Shown: positions 1 through 6,982 of the stretch, one piece after another
Layout of the letters: each line of letters starts with the position of its first letter
How positions within the stretch are numbered: the stretch's first letter is position 1
Origin: JBAZLV01 sp041650055
GTDB lineage: Bacteria; Nitrospirota; UBA9217
Reading direction: 5' to 3'
Length of the DNA: 45,642 bases
Assembly (NCBI GenBank): GCA_041650055.1
Contig: JBAZLV010000015.1
Span: forward strand, 1 to 45,642
Program-made: the position numbers and the translations under genes
Notes under the pieces: model-generated
What the model saw: the letters and a program-made list of their open reading frames with translations, nothing else
Told to the model about the DNA's origin: nothing
Database searches by the model: none

Positions 1-39
1 CTCTCTTTGGCTCATAAGTATCTTATCCTGTTCTGCCAT
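1..39 (-). CDS. IS transposase, N-terminal 13 residues only
   Basis: Start of a transposase gene cut by the window edge. The minus strand reads ATG at 39 preceded by GGAGGG with a 3-nt gap, and encodes MAEQDKILMSQRE. This beginning matches the N-terminus I know from ISNCY-type transposases of Geobacter and Nitrospirota relatives, which continue into a helix-turn-helix. Only 13 residues are visible, so the family call is tentative; the strong ribosome binding site and the repeat-bearing IS end behind it support a real transposase start. Confidence 0.5.
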   Translation of the reverse strand, partial: MAEQDKILMSQRE

Positions 40-75
40 GTGCCCTCCGTTTTCAGAAGAGCATTCTAGCTAAAA

Positions 76-118
76 TAGGACATTTTAACTTTGGCCAATT
101 AGGACATTATCGCTTTGG
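76..118. repeat. Direct repeat of 19-bp motif in the IS end
   Basis: Two copies of TAGGACATTNTNNCTTTGG, 16 of 19 identical, at 76-94 and 100-118 (period 24 bp). They are probably transposase binding sites of the flanking IS. Confidence 0.7.
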
Positions 119-148
119 GAGGACAGGGATATTTAAATCTGGGTTTAT

Positions 149-179
149 AAAAAAAATCCTGCAAAGAGTCTTGCAGGAT
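149..179 (-). terminator. Rho-independent terminator of hsp20
   Basis: On the minus strand a perfect 9-bp stem ATCCTGCAA/TTGCAGGAT with a 6-nt loop is followed by eight T residues. It lies 28 bp past the hsp20 stop codon. Confidence 0.9.
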
Positions 180-206
180 ACTGAATACGGAAGGCTTAAT
201 CGCTTG

Positions 207-719
207 TCAGGCAGCCTTTTTTGCTCTGCCTTCGATCTGCTCTTTCTCTTCCTTGGACGTCTCAATCTCAATTTTCCGGGCTTTGGAAACAGCAGGCGCA
301 GGAATGGTAATTTCCAGGATTCCATTGCTGTATGTTGCCTTCAAATCCTCCGTATGCGCACCTTCAGGAAGCGAAAAGCGGCGCTCAAATGAACCATACA
401 TGATCTCCTGATATCCATACTCCCCTTCCTGGGTACTTTTTTCTTGTTTTCGCTCGCCCTTGACGATCAGTTCCCGGTCAGTAACACTCACATCGAGATG
501 CTTTGGATCAACACCGGGAAGTTCTGCGCGAAATACAAGATTCCCTTCCCGGATAAAGCTTTCAGCAGCCGGCATCCAGATGCCTGATTCATGGCTCGGC
601 TCTACTCCCAGAGCGCGATTGAATATTCTGTCCATTTCCTGCTGCATGGAACGAAGTTCCTGAAACGGATCAAATCTTCGCAGCGGTTGGAACGGTTCCC
701 AGCGTATCATGTTTTTCAT
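207..719 (-). CDS. Small heat shock protein, Hsp20/alpha-crystallin family
   Basis: 170-aa small heat shock protein, an ATP-independent holdase that keeps unfolding proteins soluble. The order is standard: a short N-terminal arm with WEPFQPLRRFDPFQ, the alpha-crystallin domain from about residue 45 to 140 (including FERRFSLPEG and the conserved NGILEITIP), and a C-terminal IxI motif (KIEIE) that fits the groove of a neighbouring dimer. The start at 719 has AGGAGG 8 nt upstream. The gene has its own terminator and is divergent from cydA, with which it shares overlapping promoters. A possible hairpin in the leader could bury the ribosome binding site. Family call is firm; the particular hsp20 paralogue is not assignable. 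Confidence 0.93.
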   Translation of the reverse strand: MKNMIRWEPFQPLRRFDPFQELRSMQQEMDRIFNRALGVEPSHESGIWMPAAESFIREGNLVFRAELPGVDPKHLDVSVTDRELIVKGERKQEKSTQEGEYGYQEIMYGSFERRFSLPEGAHTEDLKATYSNGILEITIPAPAVSKARKIEIETSKEEKEQIEGRAKKAA

Positions 720-721
720 AG

Positions 722-757
722 CTGTCCTCCTTTGATGTCATGATAGTTTTAAGACAG
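722..757 (-). promoter_or_regulatory. Possible SD-sequestering hairpin in hsp20 leader
   Basis: In the hsp20 leader, CTGTCTT (757-751) can pair over 7 bp (one G-U) with AGGACAG (728-722), which includes part of the GGAGG Shine-Dalgarno region. The predicted hsp20 transcript has a leader of about 115 nt, long enough for an RNA thermometer. The pairing is seen; thermosensing is inference. Confidence 0.3.
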
Positions 758-816
758 TTGCATGTTCGGTTTCACGGAAATTGAAGATTTCTTCATTCGG
801 ACAATACACAGCAACC

Positions 817-845
817 TTGATGCGATATACTAATACTGCTAGTAT
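817..845 (+). promoter_or_regulatory. Candidate sigma-70 promoter for cydAB
   Basis: TTGATG (817-822), 17-nt spacer, TAGTAT (840-845). Its -10 box is the right arm of the inverted repeat at 827-845 and coincides with the -10 of the opposite hsp20 promoter. Confidence 0.5.
827..845. promoter_or_regulatory. Inverted repeat, candidate operator shared by hsp20 and cydA
   Basis: Perfect inverted repeat ATACTA-N7-TAGTAT. It covers the -10 boxes of both divergent promoters, so a bound protein would affect both genes. The cognate regulator is unknown; the sequence does not match CIRCE, or the HspR HAIR consensus, except for the 7-bp spacing. Confidence 0.5.
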
Positions 846-868
846 AACACCGAAGACTTTGTTGTCAA
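841..868 (-). promoter_or_regulatory. Sigma-70 promoter for hsp20
   Basis: Minus strand TTGACA (868-863), 16-nt spacer, TATACT (846-841): a near-consensus promoter, with a predicted start near 834. Confidence 0.7.
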
Positions 869-912
869 GAAACGGCCTGAAAGCAAACTCGTTGAAAGGG
901 GTTCACCAGCAT

Positions 913-2265
913 ATGGACGTCGTTTTTTTGAGCAGGTTACAGTTTGCAATGACAAGTATGTTTCATTGGACATTTGTGCCGCTCACGCTCGGTCTTTCCG
1001 TGCTTCTTGCGTCTATGGAAATTCGCTATGCGTTCACGGGAAATGAACTCTATCTGAAAATGACCAAATTCTGGGGCAAGCTTTTTGTGATCAATTTTGT
1101 GTTGGGCGTTGTTACTGGCATTACGCTCGAGTTTCAATTCGGAATGAACTGGGCGGAATATTCAAAATACGCAGGTGATATTTTCGGCGGCCCCCTAGCC
1201 CTGGAAACCCTGTTAACCTTTTTTCTTGAATCCGTTTTTATCGGCGTTTGGATTTTTGGCTGGGAAAAACTTTCCAAGAAGGCGCATGCGGTCGTTATTG
1301 CATTGGTTGCATTAGGAGCCACGCTCTCGGCATTCTGGATTTTGGTGGCAAATGCCTGGATGCAGCATCCGGTAGGATATGCGATACGCAACAATAGAAT
1401 TGAACTGGTTGACTTTGGGGCATTAATTACAAATCCCGTTGCCTGGCTAAAGTTCGGTCATGCCACAACATCCGGGTATGCACTTGCTGCATTTTTTGTC
1501 ATGGGCGTATCAGCGTACCATCTATTGAAAAAAAATCAGGCAGAGTTTTTTCTTAAATCATTCAAAACAGGTGCGGTATTTGCGCTTCTTTCTTCGGCGC
1601 TCATGATAGGAATTGGAGATTTTCATGCAGCAGAAGTTGCGAGAACGCAACCCTCAAAGTTTGCGGCCATGGAGTCAGTATGGGACACCGGGACGCATGT
1701 TGCGTATTATACGTTTCTGGTGCCTGATCCTGAAAACGAACGGAACCGATTTGAAGGACCGAAAATTCCGAGCCTGGTTAGCTTCCTGGCTTTTAACACT
1801 GCTGATGCGGAAATCAAGGGATTAAAGGATTTTCCAAGAAATGAGCGCCCGCCCGTGCATATGACATTCTGGAGTTTTCGATTGATGGTCGGAATAGGGT
1901 TTGCCATGCTCTTACTTTCCTTCCTGGCTGTACTGTATACATATCGAAAAACGCTGGAACGGCATCCACGTTTTTTAATGCTCTTAATCCTGAGCATTCT
2001 CTTGCCGTATCTCGGGGGCCAGCTCGGATGGATTGTTGCTGAAGTCGGACGCCAGCCGTGGATTGTGTATGGGATCATGAAAACATCTCAGGGAATTTCC
2101 ACAAATGTATCAACCGCCCAGGTATACACCTCATTCATCGGACTGGGATTGTTGTATACCAGTCTTGCCGTGATTGATATATACCTGCTTACGAAATTTG
2201 CAAAAAAAGGGCCGGATAAAGATGTATCGGTTTTTTTAAAAACGACCAGTGAACACACCCGGTAA
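913..2265 (+). CDS. cydA: Cytochrome bd quinol oxidase subunit I
   Basis: 450-aa CydA, the subunit of the cytochrome bd oxidase that carries all three hemes and oxidises quinol to reduce O2 to water with high affinity. Visible ligands are His18 (heme b595), His183 and Met325 (heme b558; E. coli H186 and M393). The quinol-site residues Lys249 and Glu254 in PSKFAAME match E. coli K252/E257. GRQPW is present near the C-terminus. The periplasmic Q-loop is the short type, so the protein is smaller than E. coli CydA. The frame is open upstream to 781, but the start at 913 gives the conserved N-terminus (MDVVFLSRLQFAMTSMFHW) and has an AAAGGGG upstream. It is followed 11 bp later by cydB. Confidence 0.96.
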   Translation: MDVVFLSRLQFAMTSMFHWTFVPLTLGLSVLLASMEIRYAFTGNELYLKMTKFWGKLFVINFVLGVVTGITLEFQFGMNWAEYSKYAGDIFGGPLALETLLTFFLESVFIGVWIFGWEKLSKKAHAVVIALVALGATLSAFWILVANAWMQHPVGYAIRNNRIELVDFGALITNPVAWLKFGHATTSGYALAAFFVMGVSAYHLLKKNQAEFFLKSFKTGAVFALLSSALMIGIGDFHAAEVARTQPSKFAAMESVWDTGTHVAYYTFLVPDPENERNRFEGPKIPSLVSFLAFNTADAEIKGLKDFPRNERPPVHMTFWSFRLMVGIGFAMLLLSFLAVLYTYRKTLERHPRFLMLLILSILLPYLGGQLGWIVAEVGRQPWIVYGIMKTSQGISTNVSTAQVYTSFIGLGLLYTSLAVIDIYLLTKFAKKGPDKDVSVFLKTTSEHTR

Positions 2266-2276
2266 CCGGAGGAATT

Positions 2277-3308
2277 TTGGAATTACAAAATATATGGTTT
2301 ATTATCTGGGCTTCTTTGTGGGTCGTCTATTTTCTGCTTGATGGATTTGTGCTTGGCGCGGGAATGCTGTATCCTTTTCTGGCAAAGGACAGCCATGACA
2401 AAAAAATTCTTCTCAAAACCATTGGCCCGGTGTGGGATGGAAACGAAGTCTGGCTCATCATGGTTGGCGCAGGCACGTTTGCAGTTTTTCCAGCGGCCTA
2501 TGCACTCTTGTTCAGCTACCTGTATCCTGTCTTTCTGCTTCTCCTTTTTGCTCTGATCGTCAGAGGAGTATCTATTGAGTTTCGCGAAGAGCTTTTCGTG
2601 CGTGGGTGGAGAAAAACATGGGATGGTGTTTTTGTACTCAGTAGCTTCTTGCCTGCGTTCTTGTTCGGTGTTTTGTTCGGAAATCTTTTCCTCGGCCTTC
2701 CTTTCGATGCAATCGGCTATCATGGATCATTCTTGCGCTTGTTGAATGGGTATAGTCTCCTGATGGGAGCACTGTTTGTGCTGTTATTCCTCGTTCATGG
2801 AAGCTTATATGCTTCTTTAAAAATAACAGGTCCGCTCACCCACACTGCGCTTCATACGGCCAGGAGAATTTGGATCCCTTTGGTTGCTGTCATGGCGATT
2901 GTCCTTGTGCTCACGTCATTTACCACAAGGCTGGGAGACAGCTACCGCACCTCATACGCGCTTATAACAGTTCCCCTCCTCGCGGTACTTGCTCTTATTG
3001 CCATCAGAATGTTTCTTGCAGCAAAAAAACCTTTTATGGCATTTGTATCCTCATCCGCCGTTATTCTTTTTTTCATGACGAGCGGATTTATCGGATTATT
3101 TCCGAACTTGATTCCCTCAAGCATTGATGCTTCCCATAACCTGACAGCGTACAATGCTTCAGCAAGTCCCTATGCACTCAAAATCATGCTGATTACGTCC
3201 TTTATTTTTTTTCCTCTTGTGATCGGGTATACCATCTGGGCGTATTATGTGTTCAGAGAAAGGATAAAAGCCGAAGAGGTATCCGACGAAACATCTTCAG
3301 GATATTAA
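2277..3308 (+). CDS. cydB: Cytochrome bd quinol oxidase subunit II
   Basis: 343-aa CydB, the second membrane subunit of the bd oxidase, with about eight to nine predicted membrane helices. The start is a TTG at 2277 with GGAGG 4 nt upstream; it yields the family's usual beginning MELQNIWFIIW, and no in-frame ATG fits. The family motif DGFDxGxGML near the first helix reads DGFVLGAGML here, so the second Asp is Val25. PVWDGNEVWL is intact. No cydX-like small gene is visible in the 145 bp behind it. Confidence 0.95.
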   Translation: MELQNIWFIIWASLWVVYFLLDGFVLGAGMLYPFLAKDSHDKKILLKTIGPVWDGNEVWLIMVGAGTFAVFPAAYALLFSYLYPVFLLLLFALIVRGVSIEFREELFVRGWRKTWDGVFVLSSFLPAFLFGVLFGNLFLGLPFDAIGYHGSFLRLLNGYSLLMGALFVLLFLVHGSLYASLKITGPLTHTALHTARRIWIPLVAVMAIVLVLTSFTTRLGDSYRTSYALITVPLLAVLALIAIRMFLAAKKPFMAFVSSSAVILFFMTSGFIGLFPNLIPSSIDASHNLTAYNASASPYALKIMLITSFIFFPLVIGYTIWAYYVFRERIKAEEVSDETSSGY

Positions 3309-3379
3309 ATGAGGTGACTATTAAAATCGTTAGGAATAAGTGCTTTCTGATTGATTAAAATACCTGTTTTGCATACAAT

Positions 3380-3400
3380 CACTCTGTCCCCTGCAGAGTG
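3380..3400. other. Hairpin behind cydB without a U tract
   Basis: CACTCTG-N7-CAGAGTG, a perfect 7-bp stem between cydB and ridA. No T run follows, so it is not a classical terminator; it could be a Rho-dependent 3' end or an operator ahead of ridA. Confidence 0.3.
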
Positions 3401-3453
3401 AAAAATTGATCTGCGTTGCAAAAAAGATTACAGAACAAATGGGAGGTATATGC

Positions 3454-3843
3454 ATGCAATATGTAAGGACGCCTTTTTCTCTTCAATCCAAAGGGCACTA
3501 TTCTTCTGCCGTGATCCATGGTGATCTGGTATATATCTCAGGCCAGCTACCTATTAACTACGCTGCGGGAGAGACAGTGCCGACAGGTGGGGTAGCAGAA
3601 CAGGCGCGTCAAGCGTTACAGAATCTTGATTCTCTTCTGGAACAGTGCGGCAGCTCAAAACAACAGGTGATTAAGACGACAGTCTATATTCCGGATATCA
3701 CCTCGTGGCCAATTGTGAATGAGGTCTATGCGGAGTTTTTTGGAGATCACAAGCCGGCACGAACAATAGTCCCCACCAATACCCTTCATTTTAACGCATT
3801 GATTGAAATTGAAGCCATAGCAACAAAGACATCACCGATTTAA
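3454..3843 (+). CDS. RidA family reactive imine/enamine deaminase
   Basis: 129-aa protein of the RidA/YjgF/UK114 family. Members hydrolyse reactive 2-aminoacrylate-type imines made by PLP enzymes and form trimers with active sites between subunits. The substrate-binding Arg103 (in PARTIVP), Glu120 (in IEIEAIA) and the early GHYSSAVIHGDLVYISGQL block are present. The open frame begins at 3406, but GGGAGG at 3441 with a 7-nt gap selects ATG 3454, which gives normal family length. It lies downstream of cydAB, separated by a hairpin. Substrate range within the family cannot be told. Confidence 0.9.
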   Translation: MQYVRTPFSLQSKGHYSSAVIHGDLVYISGQLPINYAAGETVPTGGVAEQARQALQNLDSLLEQCGSSKQQVIKTTVYIPDITSWPIVNEVYAEFFGDHKPARTIVPTNTLHFNALIEIEAIATKTSPI

Positions 3844-3902
3844 GCGGTTCAATTTATGTTATTCATGAGTGCCTCAATGTATGCGCCCTCTTCCCGGCAT
3901 AC

Positions 3903-3933
3903 AAAAAAGGGCCGCCCATGATCTGAGCGACCC
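3903..3933 (-). terminator. Rho-independent terminator of the fumarase gene
   Basis: Minus strand stem GGGTCGC/GCGGCCC (7 bp, one G-U, 11-nt loop) followed by six T residues, 29 bp past the fumarase stop. Confidence 0.8.
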
Positions 3934-3961
3934 TCATTCATTTCACTTTATTTCAAAAATG

Positions 3962-5587
3962 TTACGACACAATCTGTTTGTAGAGATCATTCCCTTTATC
4001 ATCAACCAGAATGAACGCGGGGAAGTTCTCAACTTCAATCTTCCAGACCGCTTCCATGCCGAGCTCAGGATAGTCAATGCACTCGACCTTTTTGATATTC
4101 TCCGCAGCAAGAAGCGCTGCAGGACCGCCGATAGAACCCAGGTAGAACCCGCCGTACTTTTTGCATGCATCCGTCACCTGCTGACTGCGGTTGCCTTTCG
4201 CGATCATGACCATCGCGCCGCCGAGTGACTGAAGAAGATCAACGTAGGAATCCATTCTGCCTGCGGTTGTCGGACCGAATGATCCTGATGGTTTTCCCGG
4301 AGGGGTCTTTGCAGGACCGGCATAATAGATCGGATGTTTGGTAAGGTATTCGGGAATGCCTTGTCCCTTGTCAATCCGTTCCTTGAATTTCGCATGCGCG
4401 ATGTCACGGCCGACAACGATAGTACCGTTGAGCAGCAATTGAGTACCAACCTTATGTTTAGTCAACTCCGCCAGGACTTCCTTCATCGGACGGTTCAGAT
4501 CGATTTTCACGCCGTGCTCATGTTTGCCTCGGTATTTGTCCGGGATAAATCTGCCGGGATTGCGCTCAAGCTCTTCGATCCAGATGCCGTCCTTATTTAT
4601 TTTGGCCTTAATATTCCGGTCAGCTGAGCAGGAAACTCCCATGCCGATTGGGCAGGAAGCGCCGTGCCGTGGCAAACGAATAATCCGCACATCCAGTGCA
4701 AAGTACTTGCCGCCAAACTGTGCCCCAAAGCCAATCTTGTATGCTGCCTGAAGCAGTTTTTTCTCGAGCTCGATATCACGGAATGCCTGTCCTTGTTTAT
4801 TGCCTTGCTGTGGCAGATTATCCAGATATTTTGTGCTTGCGAGTTTCACCGTCTTGAGATTTGCTTCTGCTGAGGTGCCGCCGATCACAAATGCAATATG
4901 GTAGGGCGGACATGCTGCGGTACCAAGGCTCTTCATTTTATCGATCAGGAATTTTTCGAGCGTTGCCTGATTTAAAACCGCCTTGGTCTCCTGATACAAC
5001 ATGGTCTTGTTTGCGGAGCCGCCACCCTTTGCCACAAACAGGAATTTATACTCCATGCCCGGAGTAGCGTACAAGTCAATCTGTGGAGGCATGTTGTTTC
5101 CAGAATTTATTTCTTCATACATGGTGAGCGGAATGGTCTGGGAATAGCGGAGGTTTTCGCCGGTATACGTCTTGAAAACTCCCTTGCTGATATATTCTTC
5201 GTCATTCACATCAGTCCAGACACGCTGACCTTTTTTCCCGATGACAGTTGCCGTGCCCGTATCCTGGCAGAACGGAAGTTCAAACTTTGAAGCAACTTCG
5301 GCATTTCGCAGCATGGCGATAGCAACTCCGCGATCATTTGGAGAAGCTTCTGGATCCGAAAGGATTGCAGCAACTTGTTCCAAATGCTCTGCACGAAGCA
5401 AAAAGGAAACATCGCGCGTCGCTTCATTCGCAATGAGCGTAAGTGCTTCGGGAGCGATCTTTAAGATATCCTTTCCATCCATCTGGATAACGGAAACATG
5501 GTCTTTCGTGAGCAGCCGGTACTTGGTTGTGTCCTGCCCGAGAGGAAACAACTCCTGATAGATAAACTCCTGATCATTCTTTGCCAT
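3962..5587 (-). CDS. fumA: Class I (Fe-S) fumarate hydratase, two-domain form
   Basis: 541-aa iron-sulfur fumarase interconverting fumarate and L-malate in the TCA cycle. The alpha and beta parts are fused as in E. coli FumA/FumB (548 aa). The three [4Fe-4S] ligands line up exactly with E. coli C105, C224 and C318 with a constant offset of two: Cys107 in FCQDTGTA, Cys226 in AACPPYH, Cys320 in GVSCSAD. GGTSAE and the C-terminal GSFGPTTAGRMD motif are also present. The open frame starts at 5683, but ATG 5587 has GGAGG ahead of it and gives the family N-terminus. It has its own promoter and terminator, so it is monocistronic. Tartrate dehydratase is related but normally split in two subunits. 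Confidence 0.94.
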   Translation of the reverse strand: MAKNDQEFIYQELFPLGQDTTKYRLLTKDHVSVIQMDGKDILKIAPEALTLIANEATRDVSFLLRAEHLEQVAAILSDPEASPNDRGVAIAMLRNAEVASKFELPFCQDTGTATVIGKKGQRVWTDVNDEEYISKGVFKTYTGENLRYSQTIPLTMYEEINSGNNMPPQIDLYATPGMEYKFLFVAKGGGSANKTMLYQETKAVLNQATLEKFLIDKMKSLGTAACPPYHIAFVIGGTSAEANLKTVKLASTKYLDNLPQQGNKQGQAFRDIELEKKLLQAAYKIGFGAQFGGKYFALDVRIIRLPRHGASCPIGMGVSCSADRNIKAKINKDGIWIEELERNPGRFIPDKYRGKHEHGVKIDLNRPMKEVLAELTKHKVGTQLLLNGTIVVGRDIAHAKFKERIDKGQGIPEYLTKHPIYYAGPAKTPPGKPSGSFGPTTAGRMDSYVDLLQSLGGAMVMIAKGNRSQQVTDACKKYGGFYLGSIGGPAALLAAENIKKVECIDYPELGMEAVWKIEVENFPAFILVDDKGNDLYKQIVS

Positions 5588-5618
5588 TCTTTCTCCCTCC
5601 TGTAACGGTATAGTAGTG

Positions 5619-5646
5619 AGTATACGAGCGACAGATGACGGATCAA
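5619..5646 (-). promoter_or_regulatory. Candidate promoter of the fumarase gene
   Basis: Minus strand TTGATC (5646-5641), 16-nt spacer, TATACT (5624-5619), giving a leader of about 25 nt that carries the GGAGG site. A second possibility is TTGAAT-N17-TATTAA about 55 bp further upstream. Confidence 0.55.
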
Positions 5647-5725
5647 TCCTCTCTTTAATATCACAATGGCAGAATAAATTCAAGTACGAGTCTCTTCTCT
5701 GGTCAGGGAAGAATATTACTCACGG

Positions 5726-6193
5726 TTATGTACGCTTCAAAAGCCGCTCGTCATAGGTAAAATCCTGAATATCGGCAATCCGGAGAAATTTTACATCTGG
5801 ATGCAGGGGATTGATAAGGATGTTACATTCATCAGGAACAACAGCGGACGGCACACGGAACAGGAGGCTTTCCTTTGCATTCGCCCATGCAGTCCCCATT
5901 TTTGCGAGGGCATAGGGCGCGGGACTCATTCGCCAGTCTTTCGGCAGCCGCTGCGCGTCAAGCTGGCGAGGAACAATCGAATCGGGAACGTGCAGGGATA
6001 TGATCGCGATTTTGGGAGGCATATTCGACAGGGATACGTGGATGAGATATTCCAGGGCGGCAAGCGACCTGTTCTCGGATGCGTAAATAAGCGGAGTGTT
6101 TTTTGCGTTCCATCGGCCTCCTGAAAGACGCGCTCCTTCTCCGGAAAGATCGCGGGCATAGCGGGCCGGGCAAATCCGGAAGCAGGTGCTCAT
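5726..6193 (-). CDS. RES-domain toxin (NAD-targeting family)
   Basis: 155-aa RES-domain protein, the toxin half of a Xre-RES type II pair. Characterised RES toxins deplete NAD+ (MbcT, NADase/phosphorolysis) or ADP-ribosylate host proteins (ParT). The family signature is clear near the N-terminus: ARLSGGRWNAKNTPLIYAS followed by ENRSLAALEYLIH, which holds the Arg, Tyr and Glu of the active site. The ATG at 6193 overlaps the antitoxin stop (ATGA, 6190-6193), so the two are translationally coupled with the antitoxin first, as usual. The gene appears intact. Confidence 0.9.
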   Translation of the reverse strand: MSTCFRICPARYARDLSGEGARLSGGRWNAKNTPLIYASENRSLAALEYLIHVSLSNMPPKIAIISLHVPDSIVPRQLDAQRLPKDWRMSPAPYALAKMGTAWANAKESLLFRVPSAVVPDECNILINPLHPDVKFLRIADIQDFTYDERLLKRT

Positions 6194-6654
6194 GCATAGA
6201 CACCGTGTTCGATTCGGATCAGTTCATCCATAACCAGCTGCGCGCCTGTTTTCAAGTTGACCAATTCAGACGGCATGCAGCCCCCCAGTGCTTTGCTCGG
6301 GGAATCGAACCAACGGAAAAATGCGTCACGCGAACCGAATACCTGGATTCCTTTTACCATCAGAAACACGAGCTGGATAATATGTTCCGACACCACCGGG
6401 CTGAATTTTTGGTTGCTGGAATACCGTTGGATCGTTCGGAGCGTAATAGGCAGCATGTGCGCAACCTTTTCCGGTGAGAAGTGAAAATACTGTATAAAAT
6501 CCATGAGCGACCGCTTGGTCACTCCTGCTTTGCTCATCTCGATTACGTCCATGCTCGATCGGGGCTGCTTATGGAACATTTTTTTAAAAATCGCAGCTTC
6601 CGGCATCTGCTCAAGTTTTGGAAAAAGCTTTACGGACAGTGTTTTTGTTTTCAT
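6190..6654 (-). CDS. Xre/MbcA/ParS-type antitoxin
   Basis: 154-aa antitoxin partner of the RES toxin. It has an N-terminal helical DNA-binding part (about residues 35-85, including SPEKVAHMLPITLRTIQRY) and a C-terminal DUF2384 toxin-binding domain (about 95-150, with FRWFDSPSKALGG). The frame is open to 6717, but ATG 6654 has GAGG 8 nt upstream and lies downstream of a good promoter, while the longer start would overlap the -35 box. It overlaps the toxin by 4 bp. Two inverted ATGTCAT-type sites at the promoter suggest autoregulation. Confidence 0.88.
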   Translation of the reverse strand: MKTKTLSVKLFPKLEQMPEAAIFKKMFHKQPRSSMDVIEMSKAGVTKRSLMDFIQYFHFSPEKVAHMLPITLRTIQRYSSNQKFSPVVSEHIIQLVFLMVKGIQVFGSRDAFFRWFDSPSKALGGCMPSELVNLKTGAQLVMDELIRIEHGVYA

Positions 6655-6670
6655 GGAAGAACCTCGTTTA

Positions 6671-6711
6671 AATATGTCATTTGTCTTTAATATAACGAAA
6701 AATGTCATATT
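6671..6711. promoter_or_regulatory. Inverted operator pair of the RES-Xre operon
   Basis: AATATGTCATTT (6671-6682) and AAATGTCATATT (6700-6711) are inverted copies matching at 11 of 12 positions. One arm fills the spacer between -35 and -10, the other covers the likely transcription start, which is a typical autorepression layout. Binding by the antitoxin is inference. Confidence 0.6.
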
Positions 6712-6717
6712 CGTCAA
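6689..6717 (-). promoter_or_regulatory. Promoter of the RES-Xre operon
   Basis: Minus strand TTGACG (6717-6712), 17-nt spacer, TATATT (6694-6689). Confidence 0.75.
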
Positions 6718-6982
6718 GATTTTTACTGCGACGAACCAACAAGAACTATCCGTCCGGGAAATACTTCATTGCAAAAATATCTTTCATTAATTTTAGCAAG
6801 AAGCGTACCATGGCTTATTTGACAGGAAGAATAGAAAAAACCAACTGATGCTGGGTTGTTACATGAAAGGCAATGAAAATTTCACAGAGATGACCGGCCT
6901 ATTTTAATGCAGTAGTCCAATTTATATTGAATCGATTTACAAGCATGTTCATTGCATTTGTTAACTTTAGTCAGAGAAGAAT

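Larger units (their letters stand above)
1..125 (-). mobile_element. Insertion sequence end (partial, ISNCY-like)
   Basis: Terminal part of an insertion sequence that continues to the left of the window. It holds the first 13 codons of a transposase reading outward to the left, and between that gene and position 125 a non-coding end with repeated motifs. Two 19-bp direct repeats, TAGGACATTTTAACTTTGG (76-94) and TAGGACATTATCGCTTTGG (100-118), lie 24 bp apart, and a third AGGACA is at 120-125. Read on the minus strand the element would begin TGTCCT at 125. Repeated transposase-binding sites just inside the end and a TG terminus are typical of several IS families. The exact boundary is inferred; the other end and target duplication are outside the window. 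Confidence 0.6.

Noticed and set aside
827..845. CIRCE or HAIR heat-shock operator
   Set aside because: The arms ATACTA/TAGTAT do not match TTAGCACTC (CIRCE) or CTTGAGT (HAIR); only the spacing resembles HAIR.
781..912. Upstream extension of cydA
   Set aside because: The 44 extra residues are not CydA-like, and they would cover the -10 region of the promoter.
3309..3453. Search for a cydX/cydS small subunit gene
   Set aside because: The only ATG after cydB is followed at once by a stop codon (ATG AGG TGA).
6718..6982. 265-bp gap between antitoxin and qNOR genes
   Set aside because: No gene, clear terminator or repeat was recognised apart from the antitoxin promoter at its left edge.
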